DNA of 64,000 nucleotides from Sphingobacteriales bacterium (GTDB lineage: Bacteria; Bacteroidota; Bacteroidia; Chitinophagales; UBA2359). A program made the position numbers and the translations under genes. Where the stretch lies: contig JADJTG010000012.1 of NCBI GenBank assembly GCA_016711285.1, positions 248,001 through 312,000 of the forward strand. The letters run 5' to 3'. The notes beneath the pieces were generated by a model that had not been told where the DNA came from, did not search any database, and saw only the letters and a list, made by a program, of their open reading frames with translations. Shown here one piece after another: positions 8,942 through 18,561 of the stretch (position 1 is the stretch's first letter; every line of letters begins with the position of its first letter).

Positions 8942-10834
8942 TTAATTAGTACGAAGTGTCGGTAAAAACTTATCGTGGTTGGCTTTTAATTCGGCATCGC
9001 TCAAATGCTGAGGCGTATAATCTCTGCCATCTTTGGCGTATTCGTGCGCACCGCGATACACTTGCGGAATTTCGCCCTCCCAGTTGCCGTGTCCGGGAAC
9101 TACAGGTGTTGTCCATTCCAAAGAGTTGGCTTTCCAAGGGTTGGGCGTGCGCATTTTATTACCATAGAAAATGCTGTAAAAGAAATTGATAACAAACAAA
9201 AACTGAGTAAAAAATACAACGATAGCCGATATGGTAATAAATACATTCAAATCGCCATATACACCGAATGTATCAAACTCATTAAATGAAAAATAGCGAC
9301 GCGGCACACCGGTCATACCCAAATAGTGCATAGGCCAAAATATACAATAGCTGCCGACAAAAGTAATCCAGAAGTGGATATATGCCAAAGGTTCATTCAT
9401 CATACGACCATTAAACAACTTCGGAAACCAATGATAAACACCTGCAAACATACCAAATCCGGCGGCTATCGCCATTACAATATGGAAGTGGGCTACTACA
9501 AAATAGGTATCGTGCAAAGGAATATCCATAGCAGAATTACCGAGATAAATACCTGTAAGACCACCCGATATAAATAAAGATACAAAGCCGATAGCGAACA
9601 TCATTGCGGGAGTAAAACGAATATTACCGCCCCAAATAGTTGTAATCCAGTTGAATACTTTAATCGCTGAAGGCACTGCTATCAAAAGCGTCACCAATAC
9701 GAATACCGAACCTACAAACGGATTTAAACCACTCACAAACATGTGGTGTGCCCATACCAAGAACGACAACACTGTAATAGCAATAATAGAATACACCATC
9801 GCTCTATAACCAAAAACGGGTTTGCGGGAATTGGTAGCCAATATTTCAGAAACCATACCCATCGCCGGCAAAATTACGATATACACTTCGGGGTGTCCCA
9901 AAAACCAAAATAAGTGTTGGAACAAAATAGGGCTGCCGCCTTCAATAATTTGTCCGGCACTATTGGTCAATACTTCGCCGCCGAAATAAATATCCGACAA
10001 GTAAAATGCAGTACCGAAGCTGCGATCAAAAATAAGCAAAATAGCACCTGCCAACAACACCGGAAACGACAATACCCCGATAACGGCAGTAAAGAAAAAC
10101 GCCCAAATAGTCAATGGCATACGGAACATCGTCATGCCTTTGGTGCGCATATTTAAAATGGTGGCGATATAATTTAAGCTACCCATCAATGAAGATACGA
10201 TGAAGATAGCCATACTCACCAACCACAATGTCATACCCATACCGGAGCCGGGCGTGGCTTTTTGAATGGCACTCAATGGCGGATATATCGTCCACCCACC
10301 CGAAGCGGGACCTGTTTGTAAAAACAAGGAAATGAACATAATAACGCCCGCCGTAAAAAAGAACCAATACGACAACATATTGATAAAAGGACTCGCCATA
10401 TCGCGCGCGCCCACTTGCAAAGGAATAAGTAGATTACTAAAAGTACCACTCAATCCGGCTGTCAATACAAAAAACACCATGATGGTACCGTGCATCGTCA
10501 CTAAAGCATAATAAAACTCGGGGTCTAATTTTCCACCCTTTGCCCAGCCGCCCAAAAAAGTTTCCAAAATAGGAAAAGATTCATTTGGCCACGCCAACTG
10601 TAAACGGAACAATACCGAAAAAAACACTCCGATAATTGCCCAAATAATACCGGTAATCAAAAATTGGCGACCGATAATCTTATGGTCTTGGCTAAAAATA
10701 TAATTCGTAAGAAAATTGCCGTGATGGTGATGCCCATGGTCGTCGTCATCATGATGATGCACATCAGCCTGGTGCTGTGTATGCGTACCGTGCAATACAT
10801 TTTCTGGATTGTATCCGCTCTCTGTGTTTGCCAT
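8942..10834 (-). CDS. ctaD: Cytochrome c oxidase subunit I (A1-type haem-copper oxidase)
   Basis: Catalytic subunit of an aa3/caa3-type oxidase, 630 residues and about 12 membrane helices. The haem a ligand is in MHGTIMVFF, the CuB/Tyr pair in FLGHPEVY (the GHPEVY glutamate of A1-type D-channels), further CuB histidines in WAHHMF, and the haem a3 and haem a ligands in HDTYFVVAHFHIVM. The N-terminus carries an unusual His/Asp-rich stretch (HHHDDDDHGHHHHG at about 26-39) in front of the first helix. It is the last gene of the operon. No subunit III or IV gene follows here. Confidence 0.97.
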   Translation of the reverse strand: MANTESGYNPENVLHGTHTQHQADVHHHDDDDHGHHHHGNFLTNYIFSQDHKIIGRQFLITGIIWAIIGVFFSVLFRLQLAWPNESFPILETFLGGWAKGGKLDPEFYYALVTMHGTIMVFFVLTAGLSGTFSNLLIPLQVGARDMASPFINMLSYWFFFTAGVIMFISLFLQTGPASGGWTIYPPLSAIQKATPGSGMGMTLWLVSMAIFIVSSLMGSLNYIATILNMRTKGMTMFRMPLTIWAFFFTAVIGVLSFPVLLAGAILLIFDRSFGTAFYLSDIYFGGEVLTNSAGQIIEGGSPILFQHLFWFLGHPEVYIVILPAMGMVSEILATNSRKPVFGYRAMVYSIIAITVLSFLVWAHHMFVSGLNPFVGSVFVLVTLLIAVPSAIKVFNWITTIWGGNIRFTPAMMFAIGFVSLFISGGLTGIYLGNSAMDIPLHDTYFVVAHFHIVMAIAAGFGMFAGVYHWFPKLFNGRMMNEPLAYIHFWITFVGSYCIFWPMHYLGMTGVPRRYFSFNEFDTFGVYGDLNVFITISAIVVFFTQFLFVINFFYSIFYGNKMRTPNPWKANSLEWTTPVVPGHGNWEGEIPQVYRGAHEYAKDGRDYTPQHLSDAELKANHDKFLPTLRTN

Positions 10835-10881
10835 AGTATATGAAAAAATATTTTTGTTAGAAAAAAGAAAGGGTAATTTTA

Positions 10882-11985
10882 TTATCTCAAAGAAATAGGT
10901 TTTGAAATACTTCCCTCTACTGCGCCGGTATGGTGTGTAGTGTCAGCAGCAGGAGTATCGGAATGTGGTGCTTCTGCCGGAGCAGCCTCAGGAGCAGCGG
11001 GAGCAGCATCTTGTGCAGGTTTCAAAGCCGCCAATATCGGCTCTTGCGCTGCAAGCCATTTGTTAAACTCTTCTTCTGTTTCTACTATTACCACTTTGCG
11101 CATATTGTAATGAGCATTACCACACAATTCAGCACAAGCCAATTCATAATCAAATTCGGGATTATTCATTTCCTGACGCATTTGAGCAGTAGTTTTGGTA
11201 GGTGTGAACCAAAATTGTGTAGGAATACCGGGTACTGCGTCCATTTTTACACGAAAATGCGGCAAATAAAAACTATGCAATACATCTAAAGCATTTATTT
11301 TCATCAATACCGGTTTTCCCAATGGCAAATGCAATTCATTTGCTATAAAATCATCGTTATTATTTTTATCTTCCCATACTTGCCCCATAGGGTTGTCGGA
11401 ATTAATCAGGCGTACTTTTTTCTGACCGAGTTTACCATCTTTACCCGCATAGCGCAAATCCCATTTGAATTGCTGTCCGGTAACTTCCACCACCACGGCA
11501 TCTGCCGGAGCAGGTGCTGTAATCTTATACCAATTGTGCATACCTTCTGCTACCAAAGCTATCATTACAACGGCAGGTACTGAAGTCCAAATCAACTCCA
11601 ACTTATTGGAGTGCGGGAAATAAGTTCCTAATTTACCGCTTTTGCCCTGATAGCGATAGGCATAATAAAACAATAAGATATGTGTAATAAAAAATACAGG
11701 AACGGTAGCCACTAATGTCCAAAAGAACATGTTTCTAATCCACATTCCATGTTCTGATGAAGGTTCTGGCAAATATAAGGGGGCATAATGAAATGTTGAC
11801 CATATTGCAGCAGTCATACCCACTACCAAAAACACCATAAAGAGTGTTGCCTGTAAGCGGTTATTATCTAATGCGCTTTGCTCTTCATCGTTGCGCACAT
11901 CTCCTACCAATTCGTGTATGCGCGCTACCTGATAGAGGATTATCAATATGAGAAAAACTGATGCTAATCCAAAGAATATTGTCAT
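10882..11985 (-). CDS. ctaC: Cytochrome c oxidase subunit II
   Basis: 367 residues. It has three predicted membrane segments rather than the usual two, then a periplasmic cupredoxin domain. The CuA site is CAELCGNAHYNM (Cys-x-Glu-x-Cys-x3-His-x2-Met), and GQQFKWDLRY and LDVLHSFYLPHFRVKMD supply the aromatic electron-entry region and first CuA histidine. No CxxCH haem domain is fused to it, so the haem c donor must be a separate protein (ActE is the nearby candidate). The C-terminal 60 residues are Ala/Pro-rich and disordered. It lies 47 bp before ctaD. Confidence 0.96.
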   Translation of the reverse strand: MTIFFGLASVFLILIILYQVARIHELVGDVRNDEEQSALDNNRLQATLFMVFLVVGMTAAIWSTFHYAPLYLPEPSSEHGMWIRNMFFWTLVATVPVFFITHILLFYYAYRYQGKSGKLGTYFPHSNKLELIWTSVPAVVMIALVAEGMHNWYKITAPAPADAVVVEVTGQQFKWDLRYAGKDGKLGQKKVRLINSDNPMGQVWEDKNNNDDFIANELHLPLGKPVLMKINALDVLHSFYLPHFRVKMDAVPGIPTQFWFTPTKTTAQMRQEMNNPEFDYELACAELCGNAHYNMRKVVIVETEEEFNKWLAAQEPILAALKPAQDAAPAAPEAAPAEAPHSDTPAADTTHHTGAVEGSISKPISLR

Positions 11986-12090
11986 AGTCCTTTCTTTTTA
12001 TTTTTAATTTTTTTCTTTTATTCAAACACAAATATTTTTACAAAATATTTTAGTAGGCAAAAAAGATATTTATTTTTTAATAAAAAACAA

Positions 12091-13333
12091 TTATTGAACG
12101 TGGTGCGTCATACTTTCTTTTATAAAAGGATGATTCACCGGAATCAAAGATGCCTTTTGTAATTCGCTGAATGCTACCAAAATAAAAAATCCTATATAAG
12201 CAATGGGCAAACCAATTTCCATTAATCCAAAACCAAAATTGGTGATAGCAACACCGTTGGCATCTACATATCCGGCATTTTTAACGGCTCCGGGTATTAC
12301 CATTAAATAATAATCCAACCAGTGCGACAATAGCAACAAGGGGGCAATGAATTTTAATAAAGTAATATTCCGTTTATTGGCTGCTGTCATTAAGGCAAAA
12401 AATGGAACGATAAAATTCAAAAACCAATTGAACCAAAACAAGAAGCTGTAACTATCGAAACGGTCTTTGTAATAAGCAGTTTCTTCGGGAATATTGCCGT
12501 ACCAAATCAACATAAATTGTGAGAACCACAAATACGTCCAAAAGATACTAAAAGCGAAGATAAATTTGCCCAAGTCTTGAAAGTGATTTTCATTTACCAT
12601 CGGCAAATAACCTTCTTCTTTCAAGTAAAGAACAATACAGGTAGTGGCAGCAAGAGCACCTACAAACATACTTGCAAAGCAGTACCAGCCGTACAGAGTG
12701 CTTAACCAGTGTGGGTCAATACTCATCATCCAGTGCCATTGTGCAGTAGAGCTGGATACGGCAAATATCACCAAAAAACACCATACTCCATACTTTGGCA
12801 CTTTTGTAATTGGCGATACTGAAGCCCACTCGGTCGCTTTCCAAAGAGTTGCGGCGCACCATGTATGTGCTGAATACCCACAGTACCAAATAAACAATGG
12901 TAGCTCCCCAAAAGAAAGTAGTGTTTAAGAAAGGAGCTTTTTTAGCAATGAGTTCATCAAAGTGCGGGCTTGCGGGGTCGGTGATACCTTCGTGCATCCA
13001 ATGATATATGGAGTGTGCGCCAAAGGCTAAAATAGCAATCATTATCACTGCTCCAAACTTCACAAAGCCGCTCATCGCTTCCGGAATACGTTTTATAAGA
13101 ATAAACCAACCATTATAACCGATGGTTTGTGAGGCTACGAAAAACATGGCAGCCAAACCTATCAGGATAAAATAATAGTTAGTCGCAAACAAATTTGCCC
13201 AAATGCGGGCTGGGTATTGCATATTTAAGAAAGCACCAATACCAAACAGCAACAAGCCTACCACCAATAGGATAAGGCTGAAACTGCGGAGTTTAGGGCT
13301 GAAAGTATAATTTTCGACACTTGGAGATCGCAT
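12091..13333 (-). CDS. actF: Alternative complex III subunit ActF, quinol:cytochrome c oxidoreductase membrane subunit (frameshifted)
   Basis: Polytopic membrane subunit of alternative complex III, about 413 residues when repaired. The 5' part (13333 to about 12780) and the 3' part (to 12091) are in different frames. Deleting one base of the A6 run at 12773-12778 joins KVWSMVF to LVIFAVSSSTAQWHWMMS, a segment typical of the family. About ten hydrophobic helices are visible. It lies 43 bp after actE and 105 bp before ctaC. The operon is otherwise intact, so the frameshift is probably a sequence error. Confidence 0.9.
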
Positions 13334-13376
13334 ATTAAAAAAAGATTGCTTTTGAGTTCAAAGAAATAAGGGCTTT

Positions 13377-14591
13377 TTAAAGTGCTTTGATTTCTACGCG
13401 GCGATTTTTGGCGCGTGCTTCGGGTGTTTTTTCTGTTGTCACCGGCTTATTGCCACCATAACCCACCGCCTGAAAACGTGATTTATCTATACCTCTTGAT
13501 ACTAAATATTCTACCACCGACTCTGCGCGGTTTTTAGATAATTTCATATTTATTTTACCCAATCCGGTATCGTCGGTATGCCCGCTTACTTCTATTTTTA
13601 AATTTTTATTTTTATTCATAATATCCGCCAAACGATCTAATTCGTCTTTAGATTCGCCTTTTAATTTAGCCGATGCCATATTAAAAAACACATTGCGCAA
13701 GGTAATAACTGTTCCTTTTGCGATGGGTTTGGTGGCATACACTTCCAACTCAGATTTGGATTTTACCGATGCTGCATCAGTTTCAGCAGAAGCAGTAGCT
13801 CCTTCGGCGACGGCGGCAGCGTGTGTATCGGCGGTTTCAGCGGCGGCATCTTGGGTATGAGCAGCAGTTTCTGTGGCAGCAAGAGCAGCAGACGGCATTT
13901 TGCCTCCTACACTTCCGCGCACCCAGCGCATCGCTTCTTCGGCACTTACTTTGTTGGTTTTGGCATATTCGGCAGCCTGCATGCTTTTGATATAGGCTAC
14001 TATTTTCCAACGCTCATCTTTGGTAAGCTGACCGGCATAAGAACCCATGTTGTTTTTACCGTAATGAATGGAATGAAACATTTTACCTTCCTCTAGTTGC
14101 ATATAGCCTGCGCTAAAATAATTGATAACCCCCGCAAAAGGTCCATTATTAGGACCAGTAGCCGAGATACTGCCATCGCCTTGTCCGCTTTCCCCATGGC
14201 ATACGGCACAATAAGTAGTATAGTACATTTTTCCTTGCTCCAAAGTCGCTTTATCGGCGGCGGCATACGGGTTAATCAAAGTAGCTGCTGCCTCGTAACC
14301 TTCGGGGGTGTTGGCATAAGCATAAGGCTGATATCCGCGCGGAATTGTTCCTTTTACCGGCTCGCGTGCCGACTTACCATCGGCAAACACCACAAAAGGT
14401 GTGTTGGTGAGATTGGTAGTTTGATTGTCGGCGGTACGGCGTTGCGGAGCTTTGCCATAAGTTTCGTAGGCTTGTGAATGTACCATATCCGGCATATATT
14501 CACGCCCTGTGTGCCCACCTCTCGCTTTGCAACCGAAGTAATACATAAACAATGTGAGCAACAATAAAATAAGTATAGTTCTCCAACTCAT
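13377..14591 (-). CDS. actE: Alternative complex III cytochrome c subunit ActE fused to an OmpA-type peptidoglycan-binding domain
   Basis: 404 residues. A short N-terminal membrane segment ends in YYFGC (Cys21), a possible lipoprotein site. A single mono-haem cytochrome c domain follows with CAVCH (C128, C131, H132) and a likely Met ligand in NNMGSY. An Ala/Thr-rich linker (about 235-285) leads to an OmpA C-terminal domain (about 300-404) with VSGHTDDTG and NRRVEIKAL. ActE normally ends after the cytochrome domain, so the fusion is unusual. It would fix the complex, or its electron carrier, to the cell wall (inference). It lies between actD and actF. Confidence 0.92.
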   Translation of the reverse strand: MSWRTILILLLLTLFMYYFGCKARGGHTGREYMPDMVHSQAYETYGKAPQRRTADNQTTNLTNTPFVVFADGKSAREPVKGTIPRGYQPYAYANTPEGYEAAATLINPYAAADKATLEQGKMYYTTYCAVCHGESGQGDGSISATGPNNGPFAGVINYFSAGYMQLEEGKMFHSIHYGKNNMGSYAGQLTKDERWKIVAYIKSMQAAEYAKTNKVSAEEAMRWVRGSVGGKMPSAALAATETAAHTQDAAAETADTHAAAVAEGATASAETDAASVKSKSELEVYATKPIAKGTVITLRNVFFNMASAKLKGESKDELDRLADIMNKNKNLKIEVSGHTDDTGLGKINMKLSKNRAESVVEYLVSRGIDKSRFQAVGYGGNKPVTTEKTPEARAKNRRVEIKAL

Positions 14592-14670
14592 GTGATATAG
14601 AGAATTTTATATCGTTTTTGAATGTGTTTTTTGTTTTTATAAATAGCACAAAATAGCCCTGCCCGCAGTA

Positions 14671-15225
14671 TTAAGCACTTTGCTCATCGTGGCTGGGTTG
14701 TTTTTCATGCATTTCGCGCACTTTTACTTCTACTGCTCCCAAATTGCGCAAAACATCAGCAATGCCATCGGCATCGCTGCCATATTTTTGCAAATCGAAT
14801 ACAATAGCGAAGCGGTCATCGGTGGTGCGTGGCTCTAATATTTCCGGATTGCGAAAGATAGACAGTTTATTGCGCAAATAATAAACGATTACCATTCCCA
14901 CTGCTGTAAACAATACCGTCATCTCAAAAGTGATAGGAATGAAAGCGGGAAGCGGAAAATTAGGTTTGCCACCGAAATTATTAGGCCAATCAAAACTGGT
15001 GATATAGGACATTGCCAACAAACCAAAGCTCAAACCGGTAGCACCGAAAATAAAACCCATCGTATGCAAACGTGTTTCTTTGATACCCAAGGCGGGGTCT
15101 AATCCGTGAATGGGAAAAGGCGATAGCACATCGTGAATTTTATAGCCGCGCTCACGCAATTTTTTTACGGCTTGCAAGGTAGGTACCTCATCATCAAATA
15201 ATCCCAATAAATATCTGTATGTCAT
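14671..15225 (-). CDS. actD: Alternative complex III subunit ActD (DUF3341)
   Basis: 184-residue membrane protein with two central helices (about residues 57-75 and 97-117) between soluble ends, matching DUF3341. The N-terminus YLLGLFDDEVPTLQAVKKL and a C-terminal domain ending RNLGAVEVKVREM are typical. It lies 54 bp downstream of actC. Its role in the complex is structural, next to ActC/ActF. Confidence 0.93.
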   Translation of the reverse strand: MTYRYLLGLFDDEVPTLQAVKKLRERGYKIHDVLSPFPIHGLDPALGIKETRLHTMGFIFGATGLSFGLLAMSYITSFDWPNNFGGKPNFPLPAFIPITFEMTVLFTAVGMVIVYYLRNKLSIFRNPEILEPRTTDDRFAIVFDLQKYGSDADGIADVLRNLGAVEVKVREMHEKQPSHDEQSA

Positions 15226-15279
15226 ATTAATATAGATAGTCGGAAAAAATCCTTGTTTGTGTTTTAAATAATATTGTGA

Positions 15280-16794
15280 TTATTCTTTATCTCTTTGAAA
15301 AGCCGGTGCAAAAGAACCTCCTCCCTGCAAATCGCGCTCGGTTTGGTCTTCCTGAGCTTGCTTTGCCAAATACTGATCGCCACTGGATTTCAAGATGCTC
15401 TTTACCTCTGCAATGGCTACTACCGGAAAATATTTAGAGAATAACAGGAATAAAGTCATAAAAATACCTATTGTGCCGATAAAGATGGCTGCTTCTACCC
15501 AAGTGGGTGTATAATATAACCAACTGGAAGGGATATAATCGCGGTGGGTAGAAGTAACGATAATTACGAAGCGTTCGAACCACATACCTATATTAATAAA
15601 TATAGACATAATGAAGGTTACCGTTATATTGCGGCGCATGGATTTTGACCAGAAAATTTGCGGCGAAATCACATTACACGACATCATACTCCAATATGCC
15701 CACCAATAAGGTGCCGGCTCTACGCCCATCAAAGGTCCGAAAATATAAGGGTCTGCAATACGGTTGCGATTAAAACACCATTGCTCATATATATTGCCCG
15801 AATACCACGACATAAACAACTCCGTTAAATACGCCACACCCACAATAGAACCTGTAAGCAAAATTACTTTGTTCATGGATTCGATGTGATTGAGCGTGAT
15901 GTATTGTTTTAAATCCATTACTTCTCGTGCTACCAACATTAAAGTTAATACCATGGCAAAGCCCGAAAAGATAGCCCCTGCCACAAAATAAGGAGGGAAG
16001 ATGGTAGTGTGCCAACCCGGAATAACGGAAGTGGCGAAGTCGAAACTCACCACCGAGTGTACAGATAATACGAGCGGAGTAGATAAGCCTGCCAATATTA
16101 AAGAGATAGACTCAAAGCGTTGCCATTGTTTGGCTGTACCTTTCCAACCGAAACACAAAGCCGAATAAATTTTGTTTTGCAAGCCTTTGGTGCGGTCGCG
16201 GATAGTTGCCAAGTCGGGCAATAAACCAGTGTACCAAAACAACAAAGACACGGTAAAATAGGTAGAAATCGCAAATACGTCCCACAAAAGCGGGGAGTTA
16301 AAATTTGTCCACAAACTGCGCAAGCCGGGTAATCCTTCGCCGGCACGGCTATTGGGATAAGGGAATATGAAGAAAGCGTCCCAAACGCGCCCCATGTGGA
16401 TAACAGGAAAAATACCAGCGCAAATTACGGCGAAGATTGTCATCGCTTCGGCGGCGCGGTTTACTCCGGTACGCCAACGTTGGCGGAACAGCAACAAGAT
16501 TGCCGAAATGAGCGTTCCTGCGTGACCAATACCCACCCACCATACGAAGTTGGTGATGTCCCACGCCCAACCCACGGTTTTATTCTCTCCCCAAACACCT
16601 ATTCCTTTCCATATCGTATATAATATACTCAACACCCCCATTAAAGCAATTAATGACGTAAACGTGAACGCCAACAGAAACTTTCCGGTCGGTCGGGTTT
16701 CCGCGTGTTTAGCAATATCATCGGTGATTTGGGCATAGGTTTTATTACCTAAAATGAGTGGGTCACGAACAGGCGAAAAGTATTGATTAGCCAT
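15280..16794 (-). CDS. actC: Alternative complex III subunit ActC (NrfD/PsrC-like quinone-binding membrane protein)
   Basis: 504 residues, about ten membrane helices, NrfD family. The conserved segment VGIGHAGTLISAILLLFRQ lies in the second or third helix, and the site is thought to bind quinol in this family. It is the first gene of the reverse-strand operon and has its own promoter box 66 bp upstream. In most Bacteroidota the pentahaem ActA and iron-sulphur ActB genes come immediately before actC; here the upstream neighbour is a LysM protein instead. Confidence 0.95.
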   Translation of the reverse strand: MANQYFSPVRDPLILGNKTYAQITDDIAKHAETRPTGKFLLAFTFTSLIALMGVLSILYTIWKGIGVWGENKTVGWAWDITNFVWWVGIGHAGTLISAILLLFRQRWRTGVNRAAEAMTIFAVICAGIFPVIHMGRVWDAFFIFPYPNSRAGEGLPGLRSLWTNFNSPLLWDVFAISTYFTVSLLFWYTGLLPDLATIRDRTKGLQNKIYSALCFGWKGTAKQWQRFESISLILAGLSTPLVLSVHSVVSFDFATSVIPGWHTTIFPPYFVAGAIFSGFAMVLTLMLVAREVMDLKQYITLNHIESMNKVILLTGSIVGVAYLTELFMSWYSGNIYEQWCFNRNRIADPYIFGPLMGVEPAPYWWAYWSMMSCNVISPQIFWSKSMRRNITVTFIMSIFINIGMWFERFVIIVTSTHRDYIPSSWLYYTPTWVEAAIFIGTIGIFMTLFLLFSKYFPVVAIAEVKSILKSSGDQYLAKQAQEDQTERDLQGGGSFAPAFQRDKE

Positions 16795-17147
16795 ATATCA
16801 AAGTATATAATTTAATTTAATTTATAGGCATTTTTTTAATGCTCCTTTGAGAATGAGGGCAAAGTTACAAATTCATTGGCTGATTTCAGCATTTTATACA
16901 ATTTTTTTCGCAGGCTTTTATAAAATATTTTCTCTTTGATTTTTGTGTTAAAAATCTCATTCCAAGGAACTTTTACCCTTAAAATCAAGCAAACAAATTT
17001 AATTCCAATTTGCTTTATTTATTGAAAACTTGTTTTTTTAGAGCATAACTATAAGATTTAATAAAAATAATATAAAATATTGATTTTTAAATAAATAAAA
17101 AAACTTATTTAAACTTAAAAAATAATTATCAATTAACCTGTATCGCT
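16795..17147. other. AT-rich intergenic region upstream of actC
   Basis: No gene found. It holds the actC promoter box at 16860-16867. The rest is AT-rich with no hairpin or similarity that I can see, and there is no trace of actA or actB. Confidence 0.6.
16860..16867 (-). promoter_or_regulatory. -7 promoter box (TAACTTTG) for the actC-ctaD operon
   Basis: Reverse strand TAACTTTG, 66 nt upstream of actC. It marks actC as the first gene of the transcript. Confidence 0.6.
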
Positions 17148-17192
17148 AAAAAGCCCTGTCTTTTTTATTCAAAAGAAAAGACGGGGCTTTTA
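17148..17192 (-). terminator. Terminator after the LysM protein gene
   Basis: AAAAGCCCTGTCTTTT pairs with AAAAGACGGGGCTTTT (one G-T wobble) across a short loop, 24 nt after the stop at 17216 on the reverse strand. Confidence 0.85.
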
Positions 17193-17215
17193 AGAACAAG
17201 TATGAAATTTTTAAT

Positions 17216-18361
17216 CTATTTTTCAATATAATAACTCCACTCTACCAAAAATTTATCGTCTCTGAGATTGAGTTGTTGAACTGCGGCAGATGTGAGTTTA
17301 AGAGCTATATCGTGATTTTCGCCGATATCGGGCAGCGGAGCAACTACTTCCACATACACAGTGCGGCGATTCATCGGGTTGATAACTTTTACAATGGTAC
17401 GTGGCGGAATTTGTTTGCTCAATGCCAAAAATTTAGAGCCGTATTGCTGGTCATCTTTGATACCACTCCCTTTTCCTCTACCTCTTTTGAAGGTATAATC
17501 GGCTTTATTGTTTTCGCAAGACACATATCGCTCCTGCAAAGGCGAACCAATTGATAAGGCATTGCTGATATTGACAGTGTTGTTCGGGTTTTCATTGGCG
17601 GTAAGGGAACTTTGCGGTTTTTGTATCCATAGAAGTTGCCCTTCGTTGAGCGCATCGCTCTCTAAACGATTCCATACTTTCAGGTCGCCGATTGATACGC
17701 CATAGCGTTTTGCTATACTGTATAAGGTCTCTTTGGCAGCGACACGATGTTGTGCAGCGGCAACGGCTGCCGGCGTTCTGCTCACATTTTCGTTGGGCAA
17801 TGATACTGCCGTAATATCGTAAGCATTTTCGCCCAATTTTACTTTTACGGTATTGCGTACTATATTGCCTGATTTAGAAGGAGGTGAAGTTGTTATATTT
17901 TTGCCGCCATTGGGGTCATACAAATAATAGCGGCTTTGGGGTATTTTGAGCACATGTCCTACATTGACGTGTGTTTGGTTTTGCAATTGTGGATTGAGGC
18001 GGCTCAGGAGTGGCCACTGCACATCATACATGCGTGCTATACCGTAGAGCGTTTGACCAGACTGCACCACATGCTCAAACATACCATCGGCAGATACGGC
18101 GGTGTTATCGTCTTGTTTAGTTGCAGTTATTGTATTATTTGCACCTGCTGTCGGAATAAGGACAGATGTGCCTGCTGTTAATTTATCAGGCTGTAAGGTG
18201 GGGTTGGCAGCACTGATAGCTTCTACCGATACGCCATACTTACGCGCAATGAAAAAAAGTGTTTCACCGCTTTTGATTTGATGGCTCTGCTGTGCGCATA
18301 AGCACTGGCTTCCTAACAGTATAAACAGTGGATATATATAAAAATGAGATGTTATTTTCAT
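17216..18361 (-). CDS. LysM-domain wall protein with RlpA-like double-psi barrel domain
   Basis: 381 residues with a signal peptide (QCLCAQ). Three LysM peptidoglycan-binding modules follow: one starting SHQIKSGETLFFIARKYG (about residue 26), one starting FEHVVQSGQTLYGIARMY (about 94), and one starting HRVAAKETLYSIAKRYGV (about 206). The C-terminal 95 residues (YGSKFLALSKQIPPRTIVKV ... DIALKLTSAAVQQL) resemble the RlpA double-psi beta barrel, but the catalytic Asp/His pair of lytic transglycosylases is not obvious, so it may bind glycan only. It is a monocistronic gene with a terminator. Confidence 0.85.
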   Translation of the reverse strand: MKITSHFYIYPLFILLGSQCLCAQQSHQIKSGETLFFIARKYGVSVEAISAANPTLQPDKLTAGTSVLIPTAGANNTITATKQDDNTAVSADGMFEHVVQSGQTLYGIARMYDVQWPLLSRLNPQLQNQTHVNVGHVLKIPQSRYYLYDPNGGKNITTSPPSKSGNIVRNTVKVKLGENAYDITAVSLPNENVSRTPAAVAAAQHRVAAKETLYSIAKRYGVSIGDLKVWNRLESDALNEGQLLWIQKPQSSLTANENPNNTVNISNALSIGSPLQERYVSCENNKADYTFKRGRGKGSGIKDDQQYGSKFLALSKQIPPRTIVKVINPMNRRTVYVEVVAPLPDIGENHDIALKLTSAAVQQLNLRDDKFLVEWSYYIEK

Positions 18362-18561
18362 AACCTATTTTTTATTTTTAAATCAATAATTGGAGCAATT
18401 TCTGACGACTTTACACACAAAATTATTATTTTTTTGATTGTTTTACAAACAATATAGTTTTTATTTCAATAAAAATTTAAAAAAAATTGATTATCAATAT
18501 TTTATAAAAAATTATTTACTGTATCACTTAAATAGCTTTACAAGTTTTTTTGTTATCTGTT
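18362..18561. other. AT-rich intergenic region
   Basis: About 200 bp between two reverse-strand genes. No gene, hairpin or clear promoter box is visible. Confidence 0.5.

Noticed and set aside
16795..17215. Remnant of actA or actB
   Set aside because: I found no CxxCH or cysteine-cluster coding in any frame of this AT-rich stretch.
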